Of a stretch of DNA of 9,968 bases, positions 1 to 5,752 are shown in pieces; position 1 is the first letter of the stretch, and every line of letters starts with the position of its first letter. The notes under the pieces are model-generated. The model saw only the letters and a list, made by a program, of their open reading frames with translations. It had not been told where the DNA came from and did not search any database. Position numbers and translations under genes: made by a program. The DNA comes from Oscillospiraceae bacterium (GTDB taxonomy: Bacteria > Bacillota > Clostridia > Oscillospirales > Oscillospiraceae): positions 1 through 9,968 of the forward strand of contig JAFYIF010000255.1 in the NCBI GenBank assembly GCA_017538775.1, given 5' to 3'.

Positions 1-97
1 CTTTTTGTGATTCCATCAATTCGCGCCGCTCATTTCAACAGCTTATTGACGATTGATTTTTGGAAAGATTCGGCCTTTTGTTGCCGGGTATTTTTTT

Positions 98-104
98 GAA
101 GGGA
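98..104 (+). promoter_or_regulatory. Ribosome binding site deciding the GNAT start
   Basis: GAAGGGA sits 9 bases before ATG 114 and supports that start over the in-frame TTG at 60, which has no comparable purine-rich site. Confidence 0.6.
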
Positions 105-113
105 GACGACACC

Positions 114-755
114 ATGGCAGAGATCGCGCTCACACCGCTCACGGAGGACGACCGGGAACAGTTCATTCTCGACAACCAGCGCGCCTTCCAATTCGGCGCG
201 TTGGAGGAATTCGGGCGCCGGGACGGGCATTTTGAGGAGGACGGGGAGATCATCTCGCGGAAGACGATCGAAGCGGCCATCGACGGCGGCAAAGCCTACC
301 GAATTCGGGAGGATGGAACCGTCGTCGGCGGTCTTATCCTGAGGATCGACGAGGCGAAGCAGCACAATCATCTGGAATTGCTGTTCATCGCGCCTGAGGC
401 CCACAGCAGGGGTCTCGGCTTCGCGGCCTGGCAGGCGGTGGAACGGCTCTACCCGGAAACGCGGGTCTGGGAGACCTGCACGCCCTACTTCGAGACGCGG
501 AACATCCATTTTTATATCAACAAATGCGGCTTCCATGCGGTGGAGTTTTTCCATGCGCGGCACCCCGACCCCCACGCTCCCGAAACAGGCGGGGAAAACG
601 ACTACGCCGACGCCAGCGGCGCGGACGGGATGTTCCGCTTTGAAAAGCAAATGCCCGCCGCTGATGAGGCGTATGATCCTGACAGGGAAATACAGCGAAG
701 GCATGGGCTGCTTTTGCTGCAGAAAGTGAGGGAAGCGAATGAAGCCCCAGTATAA
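114..755 (+). CDS. GNAT family N-acetyltransferase
   Basis: Predicted 213-residue acetyltransferase that would transfer an acetyl group from acetyl-CoA to an amine; the substrate cannot be told from sequence. The acetyl-CoA loop is visible as HSRGLGFA (about residue 99) after the beta-strand LELLFIAPEA, and the C-terminal GNAT signature NIHFYINKCGF follows near residue 132. I chose ATG 114 because GAAGGGA (98-104) lies at ribosome-binding distance and residues upstream of it (a TTG start at 60 is possible) do not look like GNAT sequence. The fold seems complete at MFRFEKQM; the last 33 residues are an odd tail, charged and then leucine-rich, not typical of the family, and may come from loss of an original stop or a frameshift. 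It stands alone on the plus strand. Confidence is high for the family and low for the substrate. Confidence 0.88.
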   Translation: MAEIALTPLTEDDREQFILDNQRAFQFGALEEFGRRDGHFEEDGEIISRKTIEAAIDGGKAYRIREDGTVVGGLILRIDEAKQHNHLELLFIAPEAHSRGLGFAAWQAVERLYPETRVWETCTPYFETRNIHFYINKCGFHAVEFFHARHPDPHAPETGGENDYADASGADGMFRFEKQMPAADEAYDPDREIQRRHGLLLLQKVREANEAPV

Positions 756-821
756 AAAAGGAATATGCTTTCTTCAACAAAGTCCTGTGTTAGCACAGTT
801 CCCTGGCTGAAGGAGAAGACA

Positions 822-872
822 ATGTTAGCCTTGCGCGAGGAGATGCGACACACCTTGATTTCCCACATCTGA
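822..872 (+). CDS. Possible 16-codon micro-ORF (unproven)
   Basis: ATG at 822 lies 6 bases after a good AAGGAG and encodes 16 mostly charged or leucine residues (MLALREEMRHTL...). There is no family match. It may be a genuine micropeptide or the head of a broken gene; reading on in another frame continues open for a while. Only the ribosome binding site supports it. Confidence 0.12.
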   Translation: MLALREEMRHTLISHI

Positions 873-1080
873 ACAGGATGCAGGGGATCAGCGGCATCGT
901 CGGGACCGGCCTGGATCTGATTTCCACTGATTTGTACGCAGCTCCTGCAAGGTTTCTTCACCCAACAGAGTATCTGCGTCCCGTTTGCTGCACCTCAGCC
1001 AATGCAACGAAAACGAACACGGACAGCCGGAAAATGTTCGCCCTGCTTGCTGGCGTCTCCGGCTGTTTTGTGGTACAGTG

Positions 1081-1098
1081 GGTGGGAAAGGTGGGAAA
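1081..1098 (+). repeat. Tandem 9-bp repeat in the leader of the XRE-AbrB gene
   Basis: GGTGGGAAA occurs twice back to back directly before ATG 1102. The second copy contributes AGGTGG (1089-1094), which is the best Shine-Dalgarno sequence for that start. The duplication could be a half-site pair for the regulator encoded downstream, or simply a slippage product. Confidence 0.5.
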
Positions 1099-1101
1099 AG
1101 T

Positions 1102-1515
1102 ATGATTTTTCAGAACATTGCCCTGCTCCGGCGGCGGGCCGGGTTGAGCCAGGAGGCTGTGGCGGAGCGGCTGGGCGTGACGCGGCAGACTGTGGCCAAG
1201 TGGGAGAACGGCGAGAGCGTGCCGGACGTGCTGCACGCGGACCGGCTGGCGGAACTGTTTGAGGTCAGTCTGGACGAGCTGGTCCACGCTTCGGCGGCGG
1301 AGGGCGGGCCGGCGCCGAAGGGGAAGTTCCTCTTCGGCACCGTCACCGTGGGCGACAAGGGTCAGATCGTGATCCCCGTCCGGGCGCGGCGCAGCTTTGG
1401 CATCCGGCCCGGGGACGACCTGGTGCTGGTGGGCGACATCGAGCGGGGCCTGGCGCTGCTCAAGGCGGACTTCTTCGCCGAGGCCGCCCAGCGGATGCAG
1501 GAGGGCGCGCTGTGA
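1102..1515 (+). CDS. XRE helix-turn-helix / SpoVT-AbrB domain regulator
   Basis: A 137-residue transcriptional regulator with two DNA-binding type domains. Residues 5-61 form a Cro/cI-type (XRE) helix-turn-helix: LRRRAGLSQEAVAERLGV, then the recognition helix TRQTVAKWENGES, then the LAELFEVSLDELV tail. Residues 79-121 match a swapped-hairpin AbrB/SpoVT domain (TVGDKGQIVIPVRARRSFGI, then RPGDDLVLVGD). ATG 1102 is preferred over an in-frame start at 985 because homology begins at MIFQNIALLRRRAG and AGGTGG precedes it. The stop overlaps the GTG of the ABC ATPase gene (GTGA, 4 bases), so the two are translationally coupled and the regulator probably controls the transporter, much as a GntR-type YtrA does in ytr operons. 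AbrB domains dimerise, so the protein may bind DNA as a dimer with four reading heads. The ligand or signal is unknown. Confidence 0.88.
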   Translation: MIFQNIALLRRRAGLSQEAVAERLGVTRQTVAKWENGESVPDVLHADRLAELFEVSLDELVHASAAEGGPAPKGKFLFGTVTVGDKGQIVIPVRARRSFGIRPGDDLVLVGDIERGLALLKADFFAEAAQRMQEGAL

Positions 1516-2369
1516 ACGGGCCGCTTTGTGTAGAGGGGCTGGGAAAGGTCTATCCCGGCTTTACCCTGGGGCCCCTGGGCTTTGACCTGGAGCCGGGGAA
1601 GATCACCGGCTTCATCGGGCGCAACGGGGCGGGCAAGACCACCACGCTCCACGCCGTCGTGGGCTTTCTCCGACCGGAGCGCGGCACGGTGCGCTTCTGG
1701 GGCCAGCCGCTGGAGGGGCATGAGGCGGAGCTGCGGCAGCGCATCGGCTTTGTCTCCGCCGGGATGCGCTTTTATCAGCGGCAGAGTCTGAAGCGCATCA
1801 CCGACACGCTGCGCCCCTTCTATGACCGCTGGGACGAGGCGGCCTATGAACGCTACATGCGCCGCTTCGCGCTGGACGAGCGGAAGACGCCGGAGAAGCT
1901 CAGCAACGGGATGCAGCTGAAATATCTGCTCTGTCTGGCCCTGTCCCACGGGGCGGAACTGCTGCTGCTGGACGAGCCCACCAGCGGGCTGGACCCGGTG
2001 AGCCGGACGGAGGTGCTGGAGACATTGCTGACGCTACGGGACGCGGGCTGCACGGTGCTGTTTTCCACCCACATCACCTCCGACCTGGAGAAGACGGCGG
2101 ACAGGATCCTCTATCTCTCCCGGGGACAGCTCCGGGCCGACTGCGAGCTGGACGCGTTTACCGCGGCCTGGCGGCTTTTTCGGGGGACGGCGGCGGAGGT
2201 GGAGGCCCTGCCCCCGGGGCTGGTCCACGGCAGGCGGCGGGACCGGGAGGGCGTCAGCGCCCTGCTGCGCCGGGAAGACGCGGCGGCGCTGGGGCTGCGC
2301 TGCGAGCCGGCCGGACTGGAGGACGTGATGGTACATCTGGAACAGGAGGCGGACGAAGATGATGCCTAA
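1512..2369 (+). CDS. ABC transporter ATP-binding protein (YtrB/BcrA-like)
   Basis: A 285-residue cytoplasmic ATPase that would power the permease encoded next. Visible motifs are Walker A GRNGAGKTT (36-44), signature LSNGM (130-134), Walker B LLLLDEP (150-156), D-loop SGLD (158-161) and the H-loop histidine 187 in FSTH. The usual Q-loop glutamine is not evident: the equivalent position reads FVSAGMRFYQ (80-89), a divergence I associate with the YtrB/EcsA-like branch. Residues after about 205 form a family-variable C-terminal domain. The GTG start at 1512 overlaps the regulator's stop and the 3' end overlaps the permease by 11 bases, so the three genes form one operon. This arrangement is typical of small exporters tied to cell-envelope or antimicrobial stress, but no substrate can be assigned. 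Confidence 0.92.
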   Translation: MNGPLCVEGLGKVYPGFTLGPLGFDLEPGKITGFIGRNGAGKTTTLHAVVGFLRPERGTVRFWGQPLEGHEAELRQRIGFVSAGMRFYQRQSLKRITDTLRPFYDRWDEAAYERYMRRFALDERKTPEKLSNGMQLKYLLCLALSHGAELLLLDEPTSGLDPVSRTEVLETLLTLRDAGCTVLFSTHITSDLEKTADRILYLSRGQLRADCELDAFTAAWRLFRGTAAEVEALPPGLVHGRRRDREGVSALLRREDAAALGLRCEPAGLEDVMVHLEQEADEDDA

Positions 2370-3018
2370 TCTGCTGCGCAAGGAGCTGCGCCTGGCCCGC
2401 CACCCGGCGGCGCTGTTCATGCCCTGGCTGAGCGTTTTGTGTCTGGTGCCCAACTACCCCTATCCCGTCATGTATTTCTACCTCACGCTGGGGGTCTTTT
2501 TCATCTGCATGAGCGGGCGGGAGAACAACGACGTGGGCTTCACCCTGACCCTGCCGGTGACGCGCCGGGAGCTGGTGGCGGCCCGCTTCGGCTTCGTCAT
2601 GCTGCTGGAGGCATTCCAACTTTTGCTGGCCTGCGCCTTTGTGGCGCTGCGGGCGCTGGTGTTCGCCGACCGGGGCAGCAACGCCGCCGGGATGGACGCG
2701 AACCTGGCCCTGATCGGCGAGGGCTTCCTGTTCTACGCCGCCTTCCACCTCAGCTTCTTCCCCTCCTATTACCGGGATGTGACCCGGGTGGGCGTCAGCT
2801 TTGTGAAAAGCTCCGTGCTGCTGGGCCTGATGGTGACAGCGGAGATCGTCGCCTGTTACGCCGTCCCATTCTGGCGGGATACGCTGGACCGGCCCGACCC
2901 GGAGCACTTCCCGGCCAAGCTGGTCTTTCTGGGGCTGTGCGCGCTCTGCTACGCCCTGGCCAGCTTTGCATCGCTGCGCGTCTCCCAGCGGCGCTTTGCG
3001 CGGCTGGACCTGCGCTGA
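2359..3018 (+). CDS. ABC-2 type transporter permease
   Basis: A 219-residue integral membrane protein, the partner of the preceding ATPase. About six hydrophobic segments are visible: residues 15-31, 35-50, 72-95, 108-126, 145-165 and 186-206, with basic residues at the N terminus (LLRKELRLARH) and C terminus (RVSQRRFARLDLR), consistent with cytoplasmic ends. The short loop LPVTRRELVAARF after the second helix is characteristic of the ABC2_membrane_5 type permeases found beside YtrB-like ATPases. ATG 2359 (a second ATG follows at once) is preceded by AGGAGG at 2344-2349. The gene is the last of the operon; no U-tract terminator is evident immediately after it. An export substrate cannot be inferred. 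Confidence 0.88.
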   Translation: MMPNLLRKELRLARHPAALFMPWLSVLCLVPNYPYPVMYFYLTLGVFFICMSGRENNDVGFTLTLPVTRRELVAARFGFVMLLEAFQLLLACAFVALRALVFADRGSNAAGMDANLALIGEGFLFYAAFHLSFFPSYYRDVTRVGVSFVKSSVLLGLMVTAEIVACYAVPFWRDTLDRPDPEHFPAKLVFLGLCALCYALASFASLRVSQRRFARLDLR

Positions 3019-3043
3019 GCCATTTTTTCCTCCCTTCGCGGCG

Positions 3044-3058
3044 TTTCCGGCGCGGAAA
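3044..3058. promoter_or_regulatory. Perfect palindrome next to the rpoN promoter (operator candidate)
   Basis: TTTCCG and CGGAAA face each other across a 3-base spacer, ending 3 bases before the -35 hexamer. The right arm can also pair with a further TTTCCG at 3067-3072, so the -35 is bracketed by related half-sites. No T-run follows, so a terminator for the ABC operon is less likely than a protein-binding site, though neither is shown. Confidence 0.35.
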
Positions 3059-3061
3059 GAC

Positions 3062-3090
3062 TTGATTTTCCGACTGTTTTCGATTATGAT
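3062..3090 (+). promoter_or_regulatory. Sigma-A type promoter for rpoN
   Basis: TTGATT (3062-3067) and TATGAT (3085-3090) are separated by exactly 17 bases. Transcription would start near 3097, about 38 bases before the rpoN ATG. The GGAGG ribosome binding site is at 3121-3125. Confidence 0.7.
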
Positions 3091-3134
3091 GGATAAAACC
3101 GGACAGGAAATTCGCGCCCTGGAGGAAACGACCC

Positions 3135-4496
3135 ATGCGCCCTGAACAGACTGAGACCGAGCGCCCGGCCACGACGCCGAGCCTTCCCCTTTCCGCCGCT
3201 CTTTTGCAGATGCCGCTGCCGGAGCTGTACACCTGGCTCTCCGACCAGGCCGACCGCAATCCCCTTTTGGATGTGGAGGCCCCGGAGCTGCTGCGCGTGC
3301 CCCTGCCCCGGGACGAGGGGTCCAAAGAGACCGGCTGGGAGGACGACGACGCCGACTTCATCCCCGACCAGCTCCGCCGCCAGCAGGAGGCGGAGGAGTG
3401 CTATCCCGAGCCTGTGGAGCGGGGCGAAGGCTTCCGCGATATGCTGCGCCGCCAGCTTCTGGAAGAACGGGACATCCCGCCCCATCTGCTGCCCCTGTGC
3501 TACTTCCTGGTGGACAGCCTGGACCGCCGGGGCTATCTGGAGGACTCCCTGGACCTGCTGGCGGAGCTGAACGGCGCCACCATCGACGACATGACCCAGG
3601 CCCTCTACGCCCTCCAGGAGATGACGCCCCCCGGCGTGGGGGCGCGGACGCTCCAGGAGTGCCTGATCTTGCAGCTCATCCACACGAAAGACTTCTGCGC
3701 CGGGACCGTGAAGCTCATCAAATGCGGCCTGGAGCTGCTGGCCCACAACAGCGTCCGCGCCGTTGCCGCCCTGCTGGGCATGAACGAAGAGGAGGCCCAG
3801 CGCTGCTGCGCCGCCGTCCGGCGGCTGAACCCCATCCCCAGCCGGGGCTATGACACCGACGAGGCGGAGACCTTCGTCATCCCGGAGGCGGAGCTGCTCC
3901 GCCAGGGCGCGGGCTGGGCCGTCCGCTACAACGAGGCCGCCCTGCCCCAGGTCCGGCTCAGCGACGAATACCAGGCCATGCTGGAGCGCAGCGACGACGC
4001 GGAGCTGAAAACCTATCTGGACGCCCAGCGGGCCGACGCCCTGGAAGTCATGGCCGGGCTGGAACACCGCCGGGAGGTCCTGACCCGGATCCTGGAGCTG
4101 CTGCTGCGGCACCGGGGCGCAGCTTTCTCCGAGGGCCGCAGCGCCGTCCGCCCCCTCCCCTGCGACAACGTGGCCGAGGCCCTGGGCCTTCCCACCGCCG
4201 AGGTGGTCCGGGCCGTGCATGGGAAATATCTGATGACCCCCTATGGCGCCATGGAACTGAAACGCCTGTTCAGCGCCCCGGCCCCGACGAAAACCCCGGT
4301 CAGCCCCGTCAGCAGCAAGGAGCGCCTGCGCTCCCTCATCGCCGCCGAGGACAAGACCGAGCCGCTCACCGATGAAAAGCTGCGGCAGGCGCTGCAGGCT
4401 TTGGGGATCGAGCTGTCTGTGGGCACTGTGGCGAATTACCGGCGCAGTCTGGGGATTCCGGCTGCGGCGAAGCGGAAGGTGAAGGCGGAAAACTAA
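3135..4496 (+). CDS. rpoN: RNA polymerase sigma-54 factor (divergent)
   Basis: A 453-residue sigma-54 (RpoN/SigL) that directs RNA polymerase to -24/-12 promoters and needs an AAA+ activator. Region I is shortened: residues 17-46 (LPLSAALLQMPLPEL, then RNPLLD) match the usual LQ-rich start but lack much of its glutamine content. An acidic linker (about 56-92) stands for region II. The core-binding region covers about 97-280, and the DNA-binding part runs from about 320 (EHRREVLTRILELLL) through KYLMTPYGAMELKRLF to the C terminus. The RpoN box at 428-437 reads SVGTVANYRR where the consensus is ARRTVAKYRE, so the arginine pair expected to touch the -24 element is replaced. No activator gene or clear -24/-12 site lies nearby, so its regulon is not local. 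The start is supported by GGAGG at 3121. Family identity is firm; normal function is less so. Confidence 0.93.
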   Translation: MRPEQTETERPATTPSLPLSAALLQMPLPELYTWLSDQADRNPLLDVEAPELLRVPLPRDEGSKETGWEDDDADFIPDQLRRQQEAEECYPEPVERGEGFRDMLRRQLLEERDIPPHLLPLCYFLVDSLDRRGYLEDSLDLLAELNGATIDDMTQALYALQEMTPPGVGARTLQECLILQLIHTKDFCAGTVKLIKCGLELLAHNSVRAVAALLGMNEEEAQRCCAAVRRLNPIPSRGYDTDEAETFVIPEAELLRQGAGWAVRYNEAALPQVRLSDEYQAMLERSDDAELKTYLDAQRADALEVMAGLEHRREVLTRILELLLRHRGAAFSEGRSAVRPLPCDNVAEALGLPTAEVVRAVHGKYLMTPYGAMELKRLFSAPAPTKTPVSPVSSKERLRSLIAAEDKTEPLTDEKLRQALQALGIELSVGTVANYRRSLGIPAAAKRKVKAEN

Positions 4497-4519
4497 CCAT
4501 TGCTTTTAGAGGGATTCTT

Positions 4520-5062
4520 ATGGATTTAGACTCGACATTAAAAATCTCTGATATTATTTCCGGCATCTCTCTTCTGATCACAATCGTTGGTGGTTTCTTT
4601 GCTCTATACCAATGGCGCAGAAATATTGCATTAAAGCGGGCATCTTATATCAACGATTTAACCGAAAAAATTCGTACTGATCCAGATATTCATGGAATCG
4701 TTTATCTTCTCGATTATAATCAGGAATGGTACAATGCTGAATTTCACGAAAGTGGTGAGCAAGAAAGGAAAGTTGACAAAACTCTCTCGTTTTTTTCATA
4801 TATCTGTTATTTGAAAAAGCACCGACTCATCGGAAGAAAAGACTTTAATTTCTTTAAATATGAAATTGAACGTATATTAATGAACTCTGGGGTGCAGGAT
4901 TACTTATATAATTTGTACCATTATTCCAATAAATATGATTTGCCACTCACCTTCTTTTTCCTATTTAAATATGGAAAGAAACATAAATATTTTGATTCCG
5001 ATTTTTATTGTCCTACCGCATATCTAAGAACCAATAAATACAGTCACAATTTAAACTTTTAA
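4520..5062 (+). CDS. Unknown one-TM protein, AT-rich gene
   Basis: A 180-residue protein I cannot assign to a characterised family. Residues about 8-30 (SDIISGISLLITIVGGFFAL) form a single membrane segment followed by QWRRNIALKR, which predicts an extracytoplasmic N terminus and a cytoplasmic body. The body is helical-looking and rich in Tyr, Phe, Lys and Asn, with runs such as KTLSFFSYICYLKKHRL and VQDYLYNLYHYSNKYDL. It resembles the loose group of TM-anchored DUF4760-like hypothetical proteins, but that is an impression. AGAGGG at 4508 supports ATG 4520. The gene is roughly one third GC by eye, against well over 60% for its neighbours, and uses A/T-ending codons, which points to recent transfer. 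It lies 23 bases after rpoN in the same direction, so it could be co-transcribed. Confidence 0.82.
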   Translation: MDLDSTLKISDIISGISLLITIVGGFFALYQWRRNIALKRASYINDLTEKIRTDPDIHGIVYLLDYNQEWYNAEFHESGEQERKVDKTLSFFSYICYLKKHRLIGRKDFNFFKYEIERILMNSGVQDYLYNLYHYSNKYDLPLTFFFLFKYGKKHKYFDSDFYCPTAYLRTNKYSHNLNF

Positions 5063-5125
5063 ATCAAATTATACATGGCAAGCTGCTTCCAACAAAGATA
5101 AAAGAATGTTCCTCGCCCTGTTTCA

Positions 5126-5157
5126 TTGAAGATCGTTTTTTTCAGTTCGATGTTCAA
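5126..5157. repeat. Inverted repeat with a T-rich spacer
   Basis: TTGAAGATCG faces CGATGTTCAA with one mismatch across a 12-base spacer that begins with seven T. It lies about 65 bases after the AT-rich gene and may mark the edge of the inserted segment or bind a protein. As a terminator it is unusual because the T-run sits in the loop. Confidence 0.4.
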
Positions 5158-5308
5158 ACCTGGCTGCTACTGTCGGCGCATCGGGGACGACGCGCCCTAC
5201 AAAGGCGGATTCGTTTGCGCCGGAGCTTGAGTAGTCGTCGTGGCTTTTGCTGCGGAGTAGGAAAGACTTATTCCTTGTGAAATGGAAACGGGCTGGTTGC
5301 GTTTATAC

Positions 5309-5393
5309 GGAAGGGGCAAGCCCCTTCCCTACATTGTGTGGGTCAGTTCTTGTTTGAACACCACATTCTGTTGGGATGGGGCTTGCCCTTTCC
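5309..5393. repeat. Inverted pair of palindromic REP-like units
   Basis: The left unit GGAAGGGGCAAGCCCCTTCC (5309-5328) is a 9-bp perfect stem with a 2-base centre. The right unit GGATGGGGCTTGCCCTTTCC (5374-5393) is its reverse complement at 18 of 20 positions. The 45 bases between them contain smaller complementary pieces (TGTGG with CCACA, GTTC with GAAC), so the whole 85 bp can fold as a nested structure. The layout resembles interspersed extragenic palindromes seen in Clostridia; copy number elsewhere in the genome cannot be judged here. Confidence 0.55.
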
Positions 5394-5409
5394 GTTTTTC
5401 TGCCTTAGT

Positions 5410-5742
5410 TCACTCCCAGCCCTTCCAGACCTCCGGGCAATAGCCCACGGTGGCCTGTTTGCCGTTGCGGACGACGGGGGCGCGGATGAGCCAGGGTTCT
5501 TCGTAGAGTTTTTCCAGTTTGGCCGCGTCTCCGGCCAGATAGTGGATCAGGGGATTCTCGCGGCTGGCTTCGTCGATCAGGGCTTCCAGGCCCACGGCGG
5601 CGCGGACGCTTTCCAGTTCCCGGCGGCTCATGCCAAAGCGGTCCAGATCGACGTACTGGTATTTGACGCGGCGCTCTTTGAAGTAGCGCTCGGCTTTTTT
5701 GGTGTCGAAACTCTTGCTTCTGCCGAAGATCTGAATGTTCAT
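5410..5742 (-). CDS. ArsC/Spx-like thioredoxin-fold protein lacking the catalytic Cys
   Basis: A 110-residue member of the arsenate reductase (ArsC)/Spx family by its start MNIQIFG, the helix FDTKKAERYFKERRVKYQ, the LIRAPVVRNGKQATVGY segment and the end CPEVWKGWE. In the family the active-site loop after the first strand carries a cysteine just before this helix. Here the loop reads GRSKSFDT, with Ser11 (codon AGT, one base from TGT) where I expect that cysteine. The only cysteine left is in GYCPEVW near residue 103. Classical thiol-based arsenate or disulfide reduction is therefore unlikely; a regulatory or polymerase-binding role as in Spx is possible but not shown. Its ribosome binding site GAGGAAA overlaps the rnj stop codon and the gap is 10 bases, so it is the last gene of the rnj operon. 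Confidence 0.85.
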   Translation of the reverse strand: MNIQIFGRSKSFDTKKAERYFKERRVKYQYVDLDRFGMSRRELESVRAAVGLEALIDEASRENPLIHYLAGDAAKLEKLYEEPWLIRAPVVRNGKQATVGYCPEVWKGWE

Positions 5743-5752
5743 GGGCGTTTCC

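Larger units (their letters stand above)
756..1101. other. Low-information spacer, possibly decayed coding DNA
   Basis: About 346 bases without a recognisable gene, visibly less GC-rich than the flanking coding sequence. Two very short plus-strand reading frames here have purine-rich ribosome-binding-like sequences: 739-810 (23 codons, overlapping the end of the acetyltransferase gene, with GAGGG at 728) and 822-872 (16 codons, with AAGGAG at 810-815). A longer 75-codon frame (878-1105) overlaps the next gene and has no good ribosome binding site. None matches a family I recognise. The successive short frames in shifted registers suggest remnants of an eroded gene, but a non-coding spacer explains it equally well. 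Confidence 0.35.
5063..5409. other. Convergent intergenic region with palindromic repeats
   Basis: About 347 bases between convergent genes with no credible coding sequence. Composition changes from AT-rich (to about 5165) to GC-rich. It contains an inverted repeat at 5126-5157, a GGCGC/GCGCC unit at 5175-5196, and two mutually inverted copies of a roughly 20-bp palindrome at 5309-5328 and 5374-5393. Both the 5175 and 5309 units are followed by CCCTACA. No strong U-tract terminator is present, although the last palindrome is followed by GTTTTTC on the plus strand. Confidence 0.6.

Noticed and set aside
46..51. TTGACG as a -35 element for the acetyltransferase gene
   Set aside because: No acceptable -10 hexamer at 16-18 bases downstream.
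1050..1079. Possible promoter for the XRE-AbrB operon (CTGGCG ... TACAGT)
   Set aside because: The -10-like TACAGT is plausible, but the -35 matches the consensus poorly, so the support is too weak to list.
878..1105. 75-codon plus-strand frame before the XRE-AbrB gene
   Set aside because: No ribosome binding site, overlaps the start of the next gene, and shows no family resemblance.
3019..3060. Terminator after the ABC permease
   Set aside because: A short hairpin is present but no T-run follows, and its position against the -35 fits an operator better.
3084..4220. 378-codon minus-strand open frame opposite rpoN
   Set aside because: Antisense shadow of a high-GC gene; no motif or ribosome binding site, and rpoN is unambiguous.
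4497..5409. Toxin-antitoxin pair or insertion sequence around the AT-rich gene
   Set aside because: Only one gene is present, with no partner gene, transposase, terminal inverted repeats of IS type or evident target duplication.
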